NCBI RefSeq assembly: GCF_025822765.1
Contig: NZ_JACKUK010000037.1
Span: 1 to 58,403, forward strand
DNA: 58,403 nt
Direction of reading: 5' to 3'
From: Mycobacterium barrassiae
GTDB lineage: Bacteria; Actinomycetota; Actinomycetes; Mycobacteriales; Mycobacteriaceae
The notes below the pieces were generated by a model that was given only the letters and a program-made list of their open reading frames with translations, had not been told where the DNA came from and made no database searches. This document shows positions 46,907 to 56,144 of this stretch, piece after piece. The translations under genes were made by a program, and so were the position numbers. Within the stretch, counting starts at the first letter, position 1, and every line of letters starts with the position of its first letter.

Positions 46907-48253
46907 CTAACGGGACAATTCGTCAGGCTCGGCCCGTAATCCGCCGGCATTCGACTGAGGCCAGTCCTCGATTGTCGTGAGATCGACGGCGCCTGGGTTT
47001 CTCACGCGCGCAATGGCAAGGATGGTGACACCACCGCAGCCCGCGGCCAGTACCGCCAACGGCGTGCTGCGAACATCGCCAGCCAGTACAACGCTCGCGA
47101 GAAGTGGAGTCAACCCGCCCCCGATGAGCGCGGCAAGCTGGTATCCCATCGAAATTCCCGTATAACGAACGCTCGTTCCGAACATCTCTGACAGCAATAC
47201 CCCCAGCGGCGCGTACATCGCGGACTGCAACACCTGACCAAGGACCATGGCGATGAAGAGCATCGGCACCGAGCGACTGTCGACCAACGCGTACATCGGC
47301 CAAGCGAAGACAACAATGCCAACGGCGCCTACAAGAATGATTGCGCGCCTGCCGAAGCGGTCAGAGATGGCGGAGAACATCGGAATGGCGACGAGCGCAG
47401 TCAACGACAAGAGCAGCACGCCGGTCATGGCGTCCGACGCGTCATAGCCGATCGTCGTGACATAGCTGATCATGTAGGTGCTGAGCAACGCCGTCAAAGC
47501 AAAGGGGCCGATGCCCACTGCCCACGCAAGGAGAAACTGTGACGGTTGGCGTAAGACTTTCATCAGAGGAATGCGTTCCGGAGCGGTAACTTCGTGGAAC
47601 GCCGGGCTTTCAGGAATGCTGACGCGGATATAGAGGCCCGCCACCAGCAGTACAGCGCTGAGCAGGTATGGGATGCGCCATCCCCACGACAGCAAATCGT
47701 CCTCGGGCAGCCATGTGACAATCGTGACGACCACTGTGGCGAGGAGCGCCCCGATGGGAGACCCCATCTGCACCAACCCATTCCAGAATCCCCGACGCGT
47801 CGGTTGCGCGTGTTCGGCCGCCATGAGCGTCGCCCCGCCCCACTCACCGCCGAGTGCCACACCCTGGATGACACGCAGTACGACAAGTAGCACGGGCGCC
47901 GCAGCACCGATCGCGTGGTAGCCCGGCAGCAGCCCGATCAGGAAGCTGGAGATGCCCATCAACGTCATTGTGAGAACGAGGACCGACTTGCGACCGAGGC
48001 GATCACCGAAGTGACCGAACAGGATTCCCCCGATGGGCCGCGCTACATATCCGGCCGCGAACGTTCCGAACGAGGCGATCGTTGCGACCGCCGGGTCGGA
48101 GTTCGGAAAGAACACCTTGCCAAACACCAATGCAGCAAGGCTCGCATAGATCAGGAAGTCGTAGTACTCGATCGCGGTGCCGATGAGGCTTGATACGCCG
48201 ACCCGACGAAGCACCGCCGATGTCGGCTGTTCCCCTCGATTCCCAGCGGACAT
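46907..48253 (-). CDS. MFS transporter, metabolite:H+ symporter (MHS) type
   Basis: 448 aa, 12 predicted spans. GTAIEYYDFLIYASLAALVF and GHFGDRLGRKSVLVLTMTLM are the MHS/sugar-porter signatures; RVIQGVALGGEWGGATLMA is the span-4 motif. Members carry carboxylates, osmolytes or shikimate-like compounds with protons. It lies upstream of the secreted-protein gene (gap 67 nt) and divergent from the OB-fold/thiolase pair. Substrate unknown. Confidence 0.85.
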   Translation of the reverse strand: MSAGNRGEQPTSAVLRRVGVSSLIGTAIEYYDFLIYASLAALVFGKVFFPNSDPAVATIASFGTFAAGYVARPIGGILFGHFGDRLGRKSVLVLTMTLMGISSFLIGLLPGYHAIGAAAPVLLVVLRVIQGVALGGEWGGATLMAAEHAQPTRRGFWNGLVQMGSPIGALLATVVVTIVTWLPEDDLLSWGWRIPYLLSAVLLVAGLYIRVSIPESPAFHEVTAPERIPLMKVLRQPSQFLLAWAVGIGPFALTALLSTYMISYVTTIGYDASDAMTGVLLLSLTALVAIPMFSAISDRFGRRAIILVGAVGIVVFAWPMYALVDSRSVPMLFIAMVLGQVLQSAMYAPLGVLLSEMFGTSVRYTGISMGYQLAALIGGGLTPLLASVVLAGDVRSTPLAVLAAGCGGVTILAIARVRNPGAVDLTTIEDWPQSNAGGLRAEPDELSR

Positions 48254-48391
48254 GGCTTTGGCTTTACTCCCACGAAGGCAGGCGGGCCTGATACGTCCGT
48301 TATATCTTCCCCGCCGACTCCCGTAGCTGCTCGATGCCGCTCACCGGGAGACCCGATTGTTCCCTAGCTGTCGCAGTGCGCAGGATGGCGG

Positions 48392-48841
48392 GTGATGAAG
48401 CACGCAATCGACAAGTCTCAGGCCGCGGTTGATGGGTGGTTCGCTACCGATGAGTCGGGTGCGGCGTATCTGATCGGCGGTAAGTGTCATGAGTGTGGGA
48501 CGTTTGTGTTCCCGCCGCGTGCCAACAACTGTCCCAACCCGGCCTGTGAGGGTGACGAGTTGGCGCAGGTGCCGTTGTCGCGGCGCGGGACGCTGTGGAG
48601 CTACACCGAAAACCGTTATGCCCCACCACCTCCCTACCCCGCACCTGACCCGTTCGAGCCGTTCGCGGTGGCCGCAGTCGAGTTGGCCGACGAGGGTCTG
48701 ATCGTGTTGGGCAAGGTCGTGGAGGGCACACTGGCCGCCGACCTGAAGGTCGGCATGCCGATGGAGCTGACCACCATGGCGCTGTACGTCGATGACGACG
48801 GCGTCGAACGCGTCGTACACGCCTGGAGGATCGCCTCATGA
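48392..48841 (+). CDS. OB-fold zinc-ribbon protein (DUF35 / ChsH2-like)
   Basis: 149 aa: an N-terminal rubredoxin-like zinc ribbon (Cys32, Cys35, Cys47, Cys52 in GGKCHECG and NNCPNPAC) and an OB-fold (GTLWSYTENRYAPPPPYPAP). Such proteins partner thiolases or MaoC-like hydratases in steroid side-chain degradation (Rv3521 type). GTG 48392 has AGGA 6 nt upstream; ATG 48395 is possible. It overlaps the thiolase gene by 4 nt (ATGA), as expected for a complex. Confidence 0.82.
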   Translation: MMKHAIDKSQAAVDGWFATDESGAAYLIGGKCHECGTFVFPPRANNCPNPACEGDELAQVPLSRRGTLWSYTENRYAPPPPYPAPDPFEPFAVAAVELADEGLIVLGKVVEGTLAADLKVGMPMELTTMALYVDDDGVERVVHAWRIAS

Positions 48842-50037
48842 GCCCTGAACCGGTCTACATCCTGGGTGCGGGGATGCATCCGTGGGGCAAATGGGGCCGC
48901 GACTTCACCGAATACGGCGTCGTGGCCGCGCGCGCCGCGCTGGCCGACGCCGGCCTGCACTGGCGCCAGATCCAGCTCGTCGCCGGTGCCGACACCATCC
49001 GCAACGGCTATCCGGGGTTCGTCGCCGGGGCGACGTTCGCCCAAAAGCTGGGCTGGAACGGCGTCCCGGTCACCTCCAGCTACGCCGCGTGCGCCAGCGG
49101 TTCACAAGCCTTGCAGAGCGCCCGCGCCCAGATCCTGGCCGGCTTGTGCGACGTCGCGCTGGTCATCGGCGCCGACACCACCCCCAAAGGGTTTTTCGCC
49201 CCGGTCGGCGGTGAACGCAAAAACGACCCCGACTGGCAGCGCTTCCATCTGATCGGGGCCACCAACACGGTGTACTTCGCGCTGCTGGCGCGCCGGCGCA
49301 TGGACCTCTACGGCGCCACACTCGAGGATTTCGCCCAGGTGAAGGTCAAAAACGCCCGCCACGGCCTCAACAACCCCAACGCCCGCTACCGCAAGGAAAG
49401 CTCGGTCGACGACGTGCTGGCCAGCCCGGTGGTCTCTGATCCCCTACGGCTGCTCGACATCTGCGCCACCTCCGACGGCGCAGCCGCAGTGATCGTGGCC
49501 AGCAAGTCGTTCACCGAAAAACACCTCGGTACCGTCGCCGGGGTGCCCTCAGTGCGCGCGATCAGCCTGCAAACCCCGCAATACCCCCAGCACCTACCCG
49601 AACTACCCGACATCGCCACCGACTCCACCGCCGCAGCACCCGCCCCCCAGCGAGTCTTCAAAGACCAAATCCTCGACGCCGCCTACACCGAAGCCGGGAT
49701 CGGCCCCCAAGACCTCAGCCTGGCCGAGGTCTACGACCTCTCCACCGCCCTGGAACTGGACTGGTATGAGCACCTCGGGCTGTGCGCCAAAGGCGAAGCC
49801 GAACAACTGCTGCGCAGCGGCGCCACCACCATCGGCGGCACCATCCCGGTCAACCCCTCAGGCGGGCTGGCCTGCTTCGGCGAAGCCATCCCCGCACAAG
49901 CAATCGCACAAGTCTGCGAACTCACCTGGCAACTCAAAGGCCAAGCCACCGGACGCCAAGTCGAAAACGCCACCGTCGGCATCACCGCCAACCAAGGCCT
50001 ATTCGGACACGGCTCCTCAGTCATCGTCGCCCGCTAA
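48838..50037 (+). CDS. Thiolase-superfamily lipid-transfer protein (Ltp type)
   Basis: 399 aa with a thiolase fold: YAACASGSQALQS holds the nucleophile Cys85, and VNPSGGLACFGEAI and the terminal GLFGHGSSVIV are later thiolase motifs. It belongs to the Ltp/SCP2-thiolase group (Rv3523-like), often acting as a retro-aldolase or thiolase on steroid side chains with a DUF35 partner. It overlaps the OB-fold gene by 4 nt. Its presence beside an mce operon suggests sterol or lipid catabolism, but no other sterol gene lies in the window. Confidence 0.82.
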   Translation: MSPEPVYILGAGMHPWGKWGRDFTEYGVVAARAALADAGLHWRQIQLVAGADTIRNGYPGFVAGATFAQKLGWNGVPVTSSYAACASGSQALQSARAQILAGLCDVALVIGADTTPKGFFAPVGGERKNDPDWQRFHLIGATNTVYFALLARRRMDLYGATLEDFAQVKVKNARHGLNNPNARYRKESSVDDVLASPVVSDPLRLLDICATSDGAAAVIVASKSFTEKHLGTVAGVPSVRAISLQTPQYPQHLPELPDIATDSTAAAPAPQRVFKDQILDAAYTEAGIGPQDLSLAEVYDLSTALELDWYEHLGLCAKGEAEQLLRSGATTIGGTIPVNPSGGLACFGEAIPAQAIAQVCELTWQLKGQATGRQVENATVGITANQGLFGHGSSVIVAR

Positions 50038-50054
50038 CCCGACCTTCGGAGCGC

Positions 50055-50111
50055 CGAGACTACGGTTTCTGACGACCTTTCAGCCGAATCCCGTCACAAA
50101 CCGTAGTCTCG
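50055..50111. repeat. Long near-perfect inverted repeat
   Basis: CGAGACTACGGTTTCTGACG (50055-50074) and CGTCACAAACCGTAGTCTCG (50092-50111) match in 19 of 20 positions around a 17-nt loop. It starts 17 nt after the thiolase stop and lies in a gap (50038-50233) with no gene. It has no T-run. It may be a terminator or a dispersed palindromic element. Confidence 0.7.
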
Positions 50112-50233
50112 ACGGCCCACGGTTGGCCCGACGCCGGTCCTCGATATCCCGCTGAACGGATCATCGACCCCGGCACCCGTGTATCGGTTCTACTCTGTTC
50201 TGTTAACGGTTTTCCTGGCCTAAGGAGCGGTCG

Positions 50234-50746
50234 ATGCGGGTTATGCGAGTCGCCATCGCGGCACTGGCGATGGGAGTCGTCGGACTCGAATCCACGCCCA
50301 CCGCAATCGCTTCGGACGACGAGTGGGGGCTGAATGGCACCTACATCGCGACCTCAAACGGTGAGTACGCGAAGAAGAATGAAGTTTTCCGGGAAGAGGC
50401 AAGCCTACGGAGCACGTGGACCATTTCGACGGAATGCAGCTATCCCACAGAGTGCACGGGCACGGTGGTCAGTGACTTCGGCTGGACCGCACCGATCTAC
50501 AAGACCAGTGGCGTCTGGTACGTCAAGCACACAGTAGATAACTGGGAGCCGTGTCCGGATGGCACTGCTGAGCCGGGGCTGCAGGTCTTCAGATTCGTAC
50601 CGGTCATCGAAGACGGCAGCATGACCGACCCGGGGTCGACAACGCTCGTAGGCGAGGATCAGACCACGGGGCCCAGTGGCGCATGCGGAATCAGCAAGCC
50701 GTTGTTCATCAGCATGCCGTTCAAGTTGGTGAAGACGGCTGACTGA
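50234..50746 (+). CDS. Secreted hypothetical protein
   Basis: 170 aa with a Sec signal peptide (RVAIAALAMGVVGLESTPTA, cut near AIAS). The mature domain opens WGLNGTYIATSNGEY and has cysteines (CSYPTEC, EPC, GAC) suggesting two disulfides; it ends MPFKLVKTAD. GGAGCG precedes the GTG/ATG region by a few bases. It is convergent with mceF. Proteins of this shape are common in mycobacteria, but no function is known to me. Confidence 0.7.
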   Translation: MRVMRVAIAALAMGVVGLESTPTAIASDDEWGLNGTYIATSNGEYAKKNEVFREEASLRSTWTISTECSYPTECTGTVVSDFGWTAPIYKTSGVWYVKHTVDNWEPCPDGTAEPGLQVFRFVPVIEDGSMTDPGSTTLVGEDQTTGPSGACGISKPLFISMPFKLVKTAD

Positions 50747-50757
50747 CCCAGAGCGGG

Positions 50758-52323
50758 TCAGCCGACCTTGAAGAAGTCCTGCCACGTCCGGGGACCGGCG
50801 GCCACCAAATCGGTCTGGCGGAACACCTTTCCGGCCGGAGTGGCGTACTGGCCCGTCTGCGGATCATAGGTGGCAAACGCGACCGACGGGCCGACCGCTT
50901 CGGGTTGAATCGATGCGCTCGGGGCCACTGGAGTGTTCTCACCAGCGATGGTCGGAGCTTGCGGGAGCATCGGGGACGACGGTAGTGGTACGGGCTGGGC
51001 GACTTCGGCCGGAGGCATGGGCGTGCCCTCGACCGGTGCGTAGATCCGCTCGTCAGAGTCGATCCTGTCGTCCGGCGGTACTCCTTGCGCGATCAAGTTG
51101 GGATCGATCGGATAGGGGCCAAGCGCGTGCTGGCGCAACGCCAAAGGCTCGAAAGGCTTGTCACTCTCGCATATTTCGACGGTCGGAGCCCGCTTACCGG
51201 GATGGCCCATACAGGGATAGTTTCGCGCACCGCGGACACCGATCGGCGAATCCTGCGGCAGTTTGCAATACAGCCCGTCGGGAGTGTCGACTATCGAAGT
51301 GTCTTCTGGCGATCGCCACATGTTGGGAGGGAGAAAGCCAACCGTGCACGCAGGCGGATCGTTCATCACCATCGTGAAGTCGCCCAACGCCATACCTGTG
51401 GGATTGTTCCGTGATACGCCGACCGTTTGCGTCGCAGCGACGTAGGGCGGCAGCAGCACGAGCAGTTGCTCGAGTGAGGCATGGTAGGTCACCCCGACCT
51501 CACCCAGCGCAACGAGATTCGCCAGCAGTACCGGCACCGTTGGCTTCACTTGGTTGAACAACCGCGATGCCTCGTCGGCTGCGCTCGGCCCGATCTCGAG
51601 GACAGTCCGGATTTGAGGATCGTTGGCGTCCAACTGGGCAGTGATTCCCGCGAGACTGCGCGCCCACGTCCGGATGGCGTCCGCGGACTGTACCTGGCCT
51701 TCCAACAGCGGCCGACTGTCGTCGATCAAGGTCCGTGTCCGCTCGGAAACGGTGTTGGCGTCGCCGATTACTTCGGCCGATGAGTCGAACAGCGAGCCCA
51801 GGTCATATGCCGCCCCGTCCAGGCCCTTGTACGACTCGTCGAGCAGTGCGCTGATCCTGTCTTTGGGGATGCTGTCGACCAGCGCGCTGACCTCGTCGAG
51901 CATCGGTCCGACCGCTTGCGGAATCGAGGTCTGCTGCTTCGGAATAACGCTGCCGTCTTGCAGATAGGGGCCTTCTGCGTTCGGGGGTGTCAGGTCGACG
52001 TACTGCTCGCCAACCGCGGACACACTGCGGACATGTGCCTGCGAGGATGCTGGAATTTTCGGCGATGTGTTCAGCGACAGGGTGGCGACGGCGCCCTCAC
52101 GGGTCGGACGCACGTCCATGACTTTCCCGACCTGCACGCCGCGGTAGGTCACGTTCGAGAAGCGGTAAAGCCCACCAGTGCCGGGCAGTTCCAGTTTGAC
52201 CGTGATGCGCCCGACCCCCAACAGAGTCGGTACCTGCATATAGCTCACCAACATCACCGCCACACCGATGACCGACGCGATGGTGAAGATGATCAGCTGA
52301 TTTCGGACGAAGCGCGTCAGCAT
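50758..52323 (-). CDS. mceF: Mce family protein, subunit F
   Basis: 521 aa; one N-terminal membrane anchor, the MCE domain (RITVKLELPGTGGLYRFSNV, TYRGVQVGKVMDVRPTREGA), a long coiled helical part, and a proline-rich, low-complexity C-terminus. It forms part of the six-subunit Mce lipid importer in the cell envelope. The ATG overlaps the mceE stop by one base. As the last gene, it lies 11 nt from a convergent secreted-protein gene. Confidence 0.88.
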   Translation of the reverse strand: MLTRFVRNQLIIFTIASVIGVAVMLVSYMQVPTLLGVGRITVKLELPGTGGLYRFSNVTYRGVQVGKVMDVRPTREGAVATLSLNTSPKIPASSQAHVRSVSAVGEQYVDLTPPNAEGPYLQDGSVIPKQQTSIPQAVGPMLDEVSALVDSIPKDRISALLDESYKGLDGAAYDLGSLFDSSAEVIGDANTVSERTRTLIDDSRPLLEGQVQSADAIRTWARSLAGITAQLDANDPQIRTVLEIGPSAADEASRLFNQVKPTVPVLLANLVALGEVGVTYHASLEQLLVLLPPYVAATQTVGVSRNNPTGMALGDFTMVMNDPPACTVGFLPPNMWRSPEDTSIVDTPDGLYCKLPQDSPIGVRGARNYPCMGHPGKRAPTVEICESDKPFEPLALRQHALGPYPIDPNLIAQGVPPDDRIDSDERIYAPVEGTPMPPAEVAQPVPLPSSPMLPQAPTIAGENTPVAPSASIQPEAVGPSVAFATYDPQTGQYATPAGKVFRQTDLVAAGPRTWQDFFKVG

Positions 52324-53600
52324 CAGTTACCTCCCTGCCCTGCCGACACTTCGGATTCCGAGACGGCCGCGACACCGGGTTCCGGTTCAGCGGTCGAACC
52401 ATCGACTGTCCCCATAGTTGCCGCCGGATCACCATGGGACTGTGCGGATTCCACGAGTGGCGGAAGATCGGCCACTTCTTGCGGCTGCGCCGTGATCGGT
52501 GCCTTGAGCGGATCGAGAGTGTGCGTCAGATACCACGGATCGCCCGGCGCCGGCACCATCGGGGCGCCTTCCTGTCCCCACCGAGTGCCCAGGAACAGGC
52601 CTCGCTTGAGCCGCGGAATTGTGAAGTCGAAGATGATGAACTGATTCATGTAGTCGCCGCGGATGGCGCGGTCGATGAAGCTCTGCGTGTATGGGAACGT
52701 CGGCGCGTAGGTGAGCACCGTGCCCAAGTCCGGGCCCACATCTGCGAGAGCACGCAGGGTTGGCTCGAGGTTCTCGAGATTCCGCACGAGGTCCGCCTGC
52801 GAGTCGTGGATCAGTGCCGTGGCCGTATCACTGAAGCGGCCGAGCTTGGTCAGAGCTTCGGTGATTCTCGGCCGTTCCCTGATCAGCACGTCCAGCGCCG
52901 GCGGAATGCGTTTCAGTGCCGCGGCGAGCACATCGCGTTGAGCGGCAAAGGTGCCCGCGAGCCGGTCCATCGCGACGATCGATGCGTTGATGTCGTCACG
53001 TTGCGAATCGAGCATCCCGACAAAGTCATTCAACCGGATGAGCAGATCCCTGATCTGACTTTCGCGTCCGTTCAGAGCGGCATTGAACTCCCTGACGATG
53101 TCTCCGACCTGCCCCAGTCCCCCGCCGTTGACAATGACCGACAGCGAGGACAGCGTTTGCTCGGTCGACGGGTACGTCGAGGAGCGATTCAGATCAAGGG
53201 TCGCGCCGACCGGCAGAGCGCCGACGGGCGCTTGTCCCAACGGTGGATCCAGCGCCAGATGCATCGACCCCAGCAGGCTTGTCTGCCCTACTGTGGCGAC
53301 CGCGTTGGCTGGTACCGCAACCCCCGGCCGAACCGATACCTCGACGTCGGCGTGCCAATTGCGGACCTTCATCTTTCTGACGGTGCCGACGACGACATCA
53401 CCGATCAGGACTGGTGAGTTCGGTTCGAGCGTACCGACATTGGCGATTTGCACGTGATACACAACCGCGTCGTGACCACTTGCGACGGTCCCGGGCAACG
53501 GCAGCGAATTCAGACCTTCGAACGAACAGCCCGTGACGGTCAAGCAGATGCACGATGGTATTGCCAGCAGCCGACAGATGAACCTGCGTACGCTCGTCAC
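52323..53600 (-). CDS. mceE: Mce family lipoprotein, subunit E
   Basis: 425 aa; signal peptide with lipobox VTGC (Cys25), so it is the lipid-anchored Mce subunit (LprN/LprK type). The MCE domain VVYHVQIANVGTLEPNSPVL and VGTVRKMKVRNWHADVEVSV follows, then helical repeats and an acidic, Ala/Glu-rich tail (STAEPEPGVAAVSESEVSAG). It overlaps mceD by 4 nt. It completes the needle through which lipids move to the YrbE permease. Confidence 0.88.
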   Translation of the reverse strand: MTSVRRFICRLLAIPSCICLTVTGCSFEGLNSLPLPGTVASGHDAVVYHVQIANVGTLEPNSPVLIGDVVVGTVRKMKVRNWHADVEVSVRPGVAVPANAVATVGQTSLLGSMHLALDPPLGQAPVGALPVGATLDLNRSSTYPSTEQTLSSLSVIVNGGGLGQVGDIVREFNAALNGRESQIRDLLIRLNDFVGMLDSQRDDINASIVAMDRLAGTFAAQRDVLAAALKRIPPALDVLIRERPRITEALTKLGRFSDTATALIHDSQADLVRNLENLEPTLRALADVGPDLGTVLTYAPTFPYTQSFIDRAIRGDYMNQFIIFDFTIPRLKRGLFLGTRWGQEGAPMVPAPGDPWYLTHTLDPLKAPITAQPQEVADLPPLVESAQSHGDPAATMGTVDGSTAEPEPGVAAVSESEVSAGQGGN

Positions 53601-55065
53601 GGCGTCGCCCCTGCCCCGTGCAACGCCGGGGGTTGTGCCGACACGGGAGCCTCGGCCGGCAGCAACATGTCCTCGAATTTCTTGACGTCCGGTACGGGCG
53701 CTGTGGGCACGCCGGGGGGAACCGGCGCGCCGGGGAACAGTGCCGGCGTCGGAGCTGCGGGCAGACCTGTCGGTGCATACACCCCTGGAGGCCCGGGCGG
53801 CGGACCGTTCCAGCCGGGAGGCGGCGGAACGTCGCCGGCACCGGTGTATGCCGAGACTGCCGGGGAGATCTCGGGCGGCAATGGGGCACCCCCGGTTCCG
53901 CCGGGCGCTAACGCCGGATCTGAGTAGATGAGATTGCCGGGACTCGGTGATTTTTGCAGGTACGCATTGAACGGCATTGGTAGGTAATTGAAATTGAGGA
54001 GGCGCAGAGCCGGGCCCAGATATTGCGAACAGAGTTTGGAGGTTTCCGGTGCTGTCGCGTTGTTGACTGCTCCGATGGCGGAGCAGATCAGTTGTACCGG
54101 GTTCGAGAAGTTCGACAGCGCGAACCCTCCGATCATGGTTCCGGTGTCGGGGTTATAGATGTTGTATCCGTTGCCGATCGCGTTCGGCGCAGCATGCAGC
54201 ACGTTCTTCAGAGTCATCCGATTGTCGGCCAGGTTCTGCGTCACGCTCGCTAGGCGCTCGATCTGCTCGGCGGTCTGGTCGCGGCTGCCTGCGACGAATC
54301 GCTTCACCTCGCCGACGGCCTCCGACAGGTTCGTCAGTGCGCCGTCAAGGTCGGTTCTGCTGGCATCCACGATGCTGCTGACGGTTGCCAGGCGATCCTG
54401 GAACTGCACGATTTGAGTGTTGCTTTCGCGCAGCGCCGTAACGAATGTCTGAAGGCTCTTGATGATGTCAACGATGTTCCCGCTTCCGTCGGCAAGGATG
54501 CGGCCCACTTGGGAAAGCTGCGTTATCGTCTCGCGCAACTTGTCACCGTTACCGTCCATTGCTGCGGCCGAGCTGTCGATGAATCGACCAACCGATGTCG
54601 TGGAGACGTCACCGTCGGGGCCCAGGTCCGTTGCCAGCCGCATGAGTTGGTCTTTGACCTCGTCCCACTCGACGGGGATTGCGGTGCGATCCACACCGAT
54701 GACCGCACCGTCCGGCATTGTCGGTCCGCTCGATTCGTACGCGGGCGCAAGCTGTACGTAACGCGCGGCGACCAGTTTTGAGCCACGATGACCGCCTTCG
54801 CATCAGCGGGGATCGGCACATCACGATCGACAGCGAGCCGGATTCGTGCTTGGGCCCCGTCCGGCTCGATGGAGCGAATCGTGCCCACCTTGACACCGGA
54901 AACCCGGACCTCGTCACCGGGATAGATTGCGGTCGCAGAGGTGAAGTACGCCGTGATGATTCTCGGAGCGAAGAAGGCTTGACGTACCAATACGACTGAC
55001 CCCGCCACCAGCAGTCCGATCAACACAACCAGCAGCACTCTGCTCAGCCGTGCGTGTTGGTTCAT
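53597..55065 (-). pseudogene. mceD: mceD with a single-base frameshift
   Basis: From ATG 55065 the reading frame gives a normal MceD start: membrane anchor and MCE domain (VRQAFFAPRIITAYFTSATA, AVDRDVPIPADAKAVIVAQN), then turns into nonsense. In another frame the protein continues LVAARYVQLAPAYESSGPTM and PDGAVIGVDRTAIPVEWDEV to a proline-rich tail and the stop at 53597. The break is at plus 54774-54779, where CAAAACTGG is read on the minus strand and CAAAACCTGG is expected. One missing C accounts for it. It may be a real inactivation or a base-calling error. The overlaps with mceC and mceE remain intact. Confidence 0.8.
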
Positions 55066-56144
55066 CGGCTACCACCCGGAATGCCGTTGTACGGGAAGGG
55101 GAATTCCGCACGTGGACCGGCGTTGTCCGGCGGTTGGCCGGCATTGACTCCCCGCCTGAAGCCGAATATGTAGTCGAGGAAGGGCTGCAGGGCTTGCGAT
55201 GGCAGCAAGTTCCCGACAAACGCGTTGTAGTAAAACCCGTTGTTGACCGCTTCGCCCTGGGTGATTTGGTATTTCGCCAGTCCGGTGAGGGCCTTTGCGA
55301 TGTTGTCGCGGTTCCGCTCGAGCACCTCGTACACGGAGTTCAACTTCTGCAGTGTCGGCGCGAGTTCCTGCTCGTTGTCGCGCACCAGACCGGTCAGCAG
55401 CTGGGCCACCGCGGACGTGTTGGCGAGCAGATTGACAATCGCATAGCGGCGTTGCTCGAGTATCGCCATGAAGTCGTTCGCGTTGAGAATCAGGGCGTTC
55501 AACTGCTGACTGCGTTCGGACAGGATTCCTGTGACGTCAGCAGCGCTGTCGAGCAGCCTTCCGAGCGTCTCGTCACGTCCGTTCAACGATTGCGACAGTC
55601 GACTGAGCCCATCGAAGGTCGGTCGGAGTTGAGGTGCGAGCCTGTCGATCGTGTCGGACAGGATGTCCAGGGATTGGGTCAGCGACGCGGTGTCGGTTGT
55701 TGCGGTGTTGGCGGTGAACTCACTGACGGCCTCGGTCAAGGAATAGGGCGAAGAGGTGCGTGACAACGGGATCATGTCCGCCGGTCTCATCGAATGATCT
55801 CCGGCCGGCTCCAATGTCAAAATCCGCTCACCGAGCAACGTTCCGGTGCGGATGTGGGCAGTGGTGTCCGTACCGAGTCGAACTCGGCCGTCGACGCTGA
55901 ATGTCACAAGTGCCTTGCCCTTGTCCAACGTCACATCGGAGACCGAGCCGACTTTCGTTCCGGAAACTTTGACCTCATTGCCCGTCGTCAGCCCGCCGGC
56001 TTCGGAGAACAATGCCTGGTACTTGACCGACGTCGCCAATGCCCACAACCGTTCGGGTTGCAGGCCGACGGCGATGACGAGCACGATCAGGACCGTGCCG
56101 ATGAAGCCGGCACGAATGAGTGAGGATCCGCGGTATTTCTCCAT
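55062..56144 (-). CDS. mceC: Mce family protein, subunit C
   Basis: 360 aa; anchor SLIRAGFIGTVLIVLVIAVG, MCE domain YQALFSEAGGLTTGNEVKVS, GTKVGSVSDVTLDKG, and the helical stalk ending in DYIFGFRRG. ATG 56144 overlaps the mceB stop; the longer frame to 56237 overlaps mceB. It is intact, unlike the neighbouring mceD. Confidence 0.88.
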   Translation of the reverse strand: MEKYRGSSLIRAGFIGTVLIVLVIAVGLQPERLWALATSVKYQALFSEAGGLTTGNEVKVSGTKVGSVSDVTLDKGKALVTFSVDGRVRLGTDTTAHIRTGTLLGERILTLEPAGDHSMRPADMIPLSRTSSPYSLTEAVSEFTANTATTDTASLTQSLDILSDTIDRLAPQLRPTFDGLSRLSQSLNGRDETLGRLLDSAADVTGILSERSQQLNALILNANDFMAILEQRRYAIVNLLANTSAVAQLLTGLVRDNEQELAPTLQKLNSVYEVLERNRDNIAKALTGLAKYQITQGEAVNNGFYYNAFVGNLLPSQALQPFLDYIFGFRRGVNAGQPPDNAGPRAEFPFPYNGIPGGSR

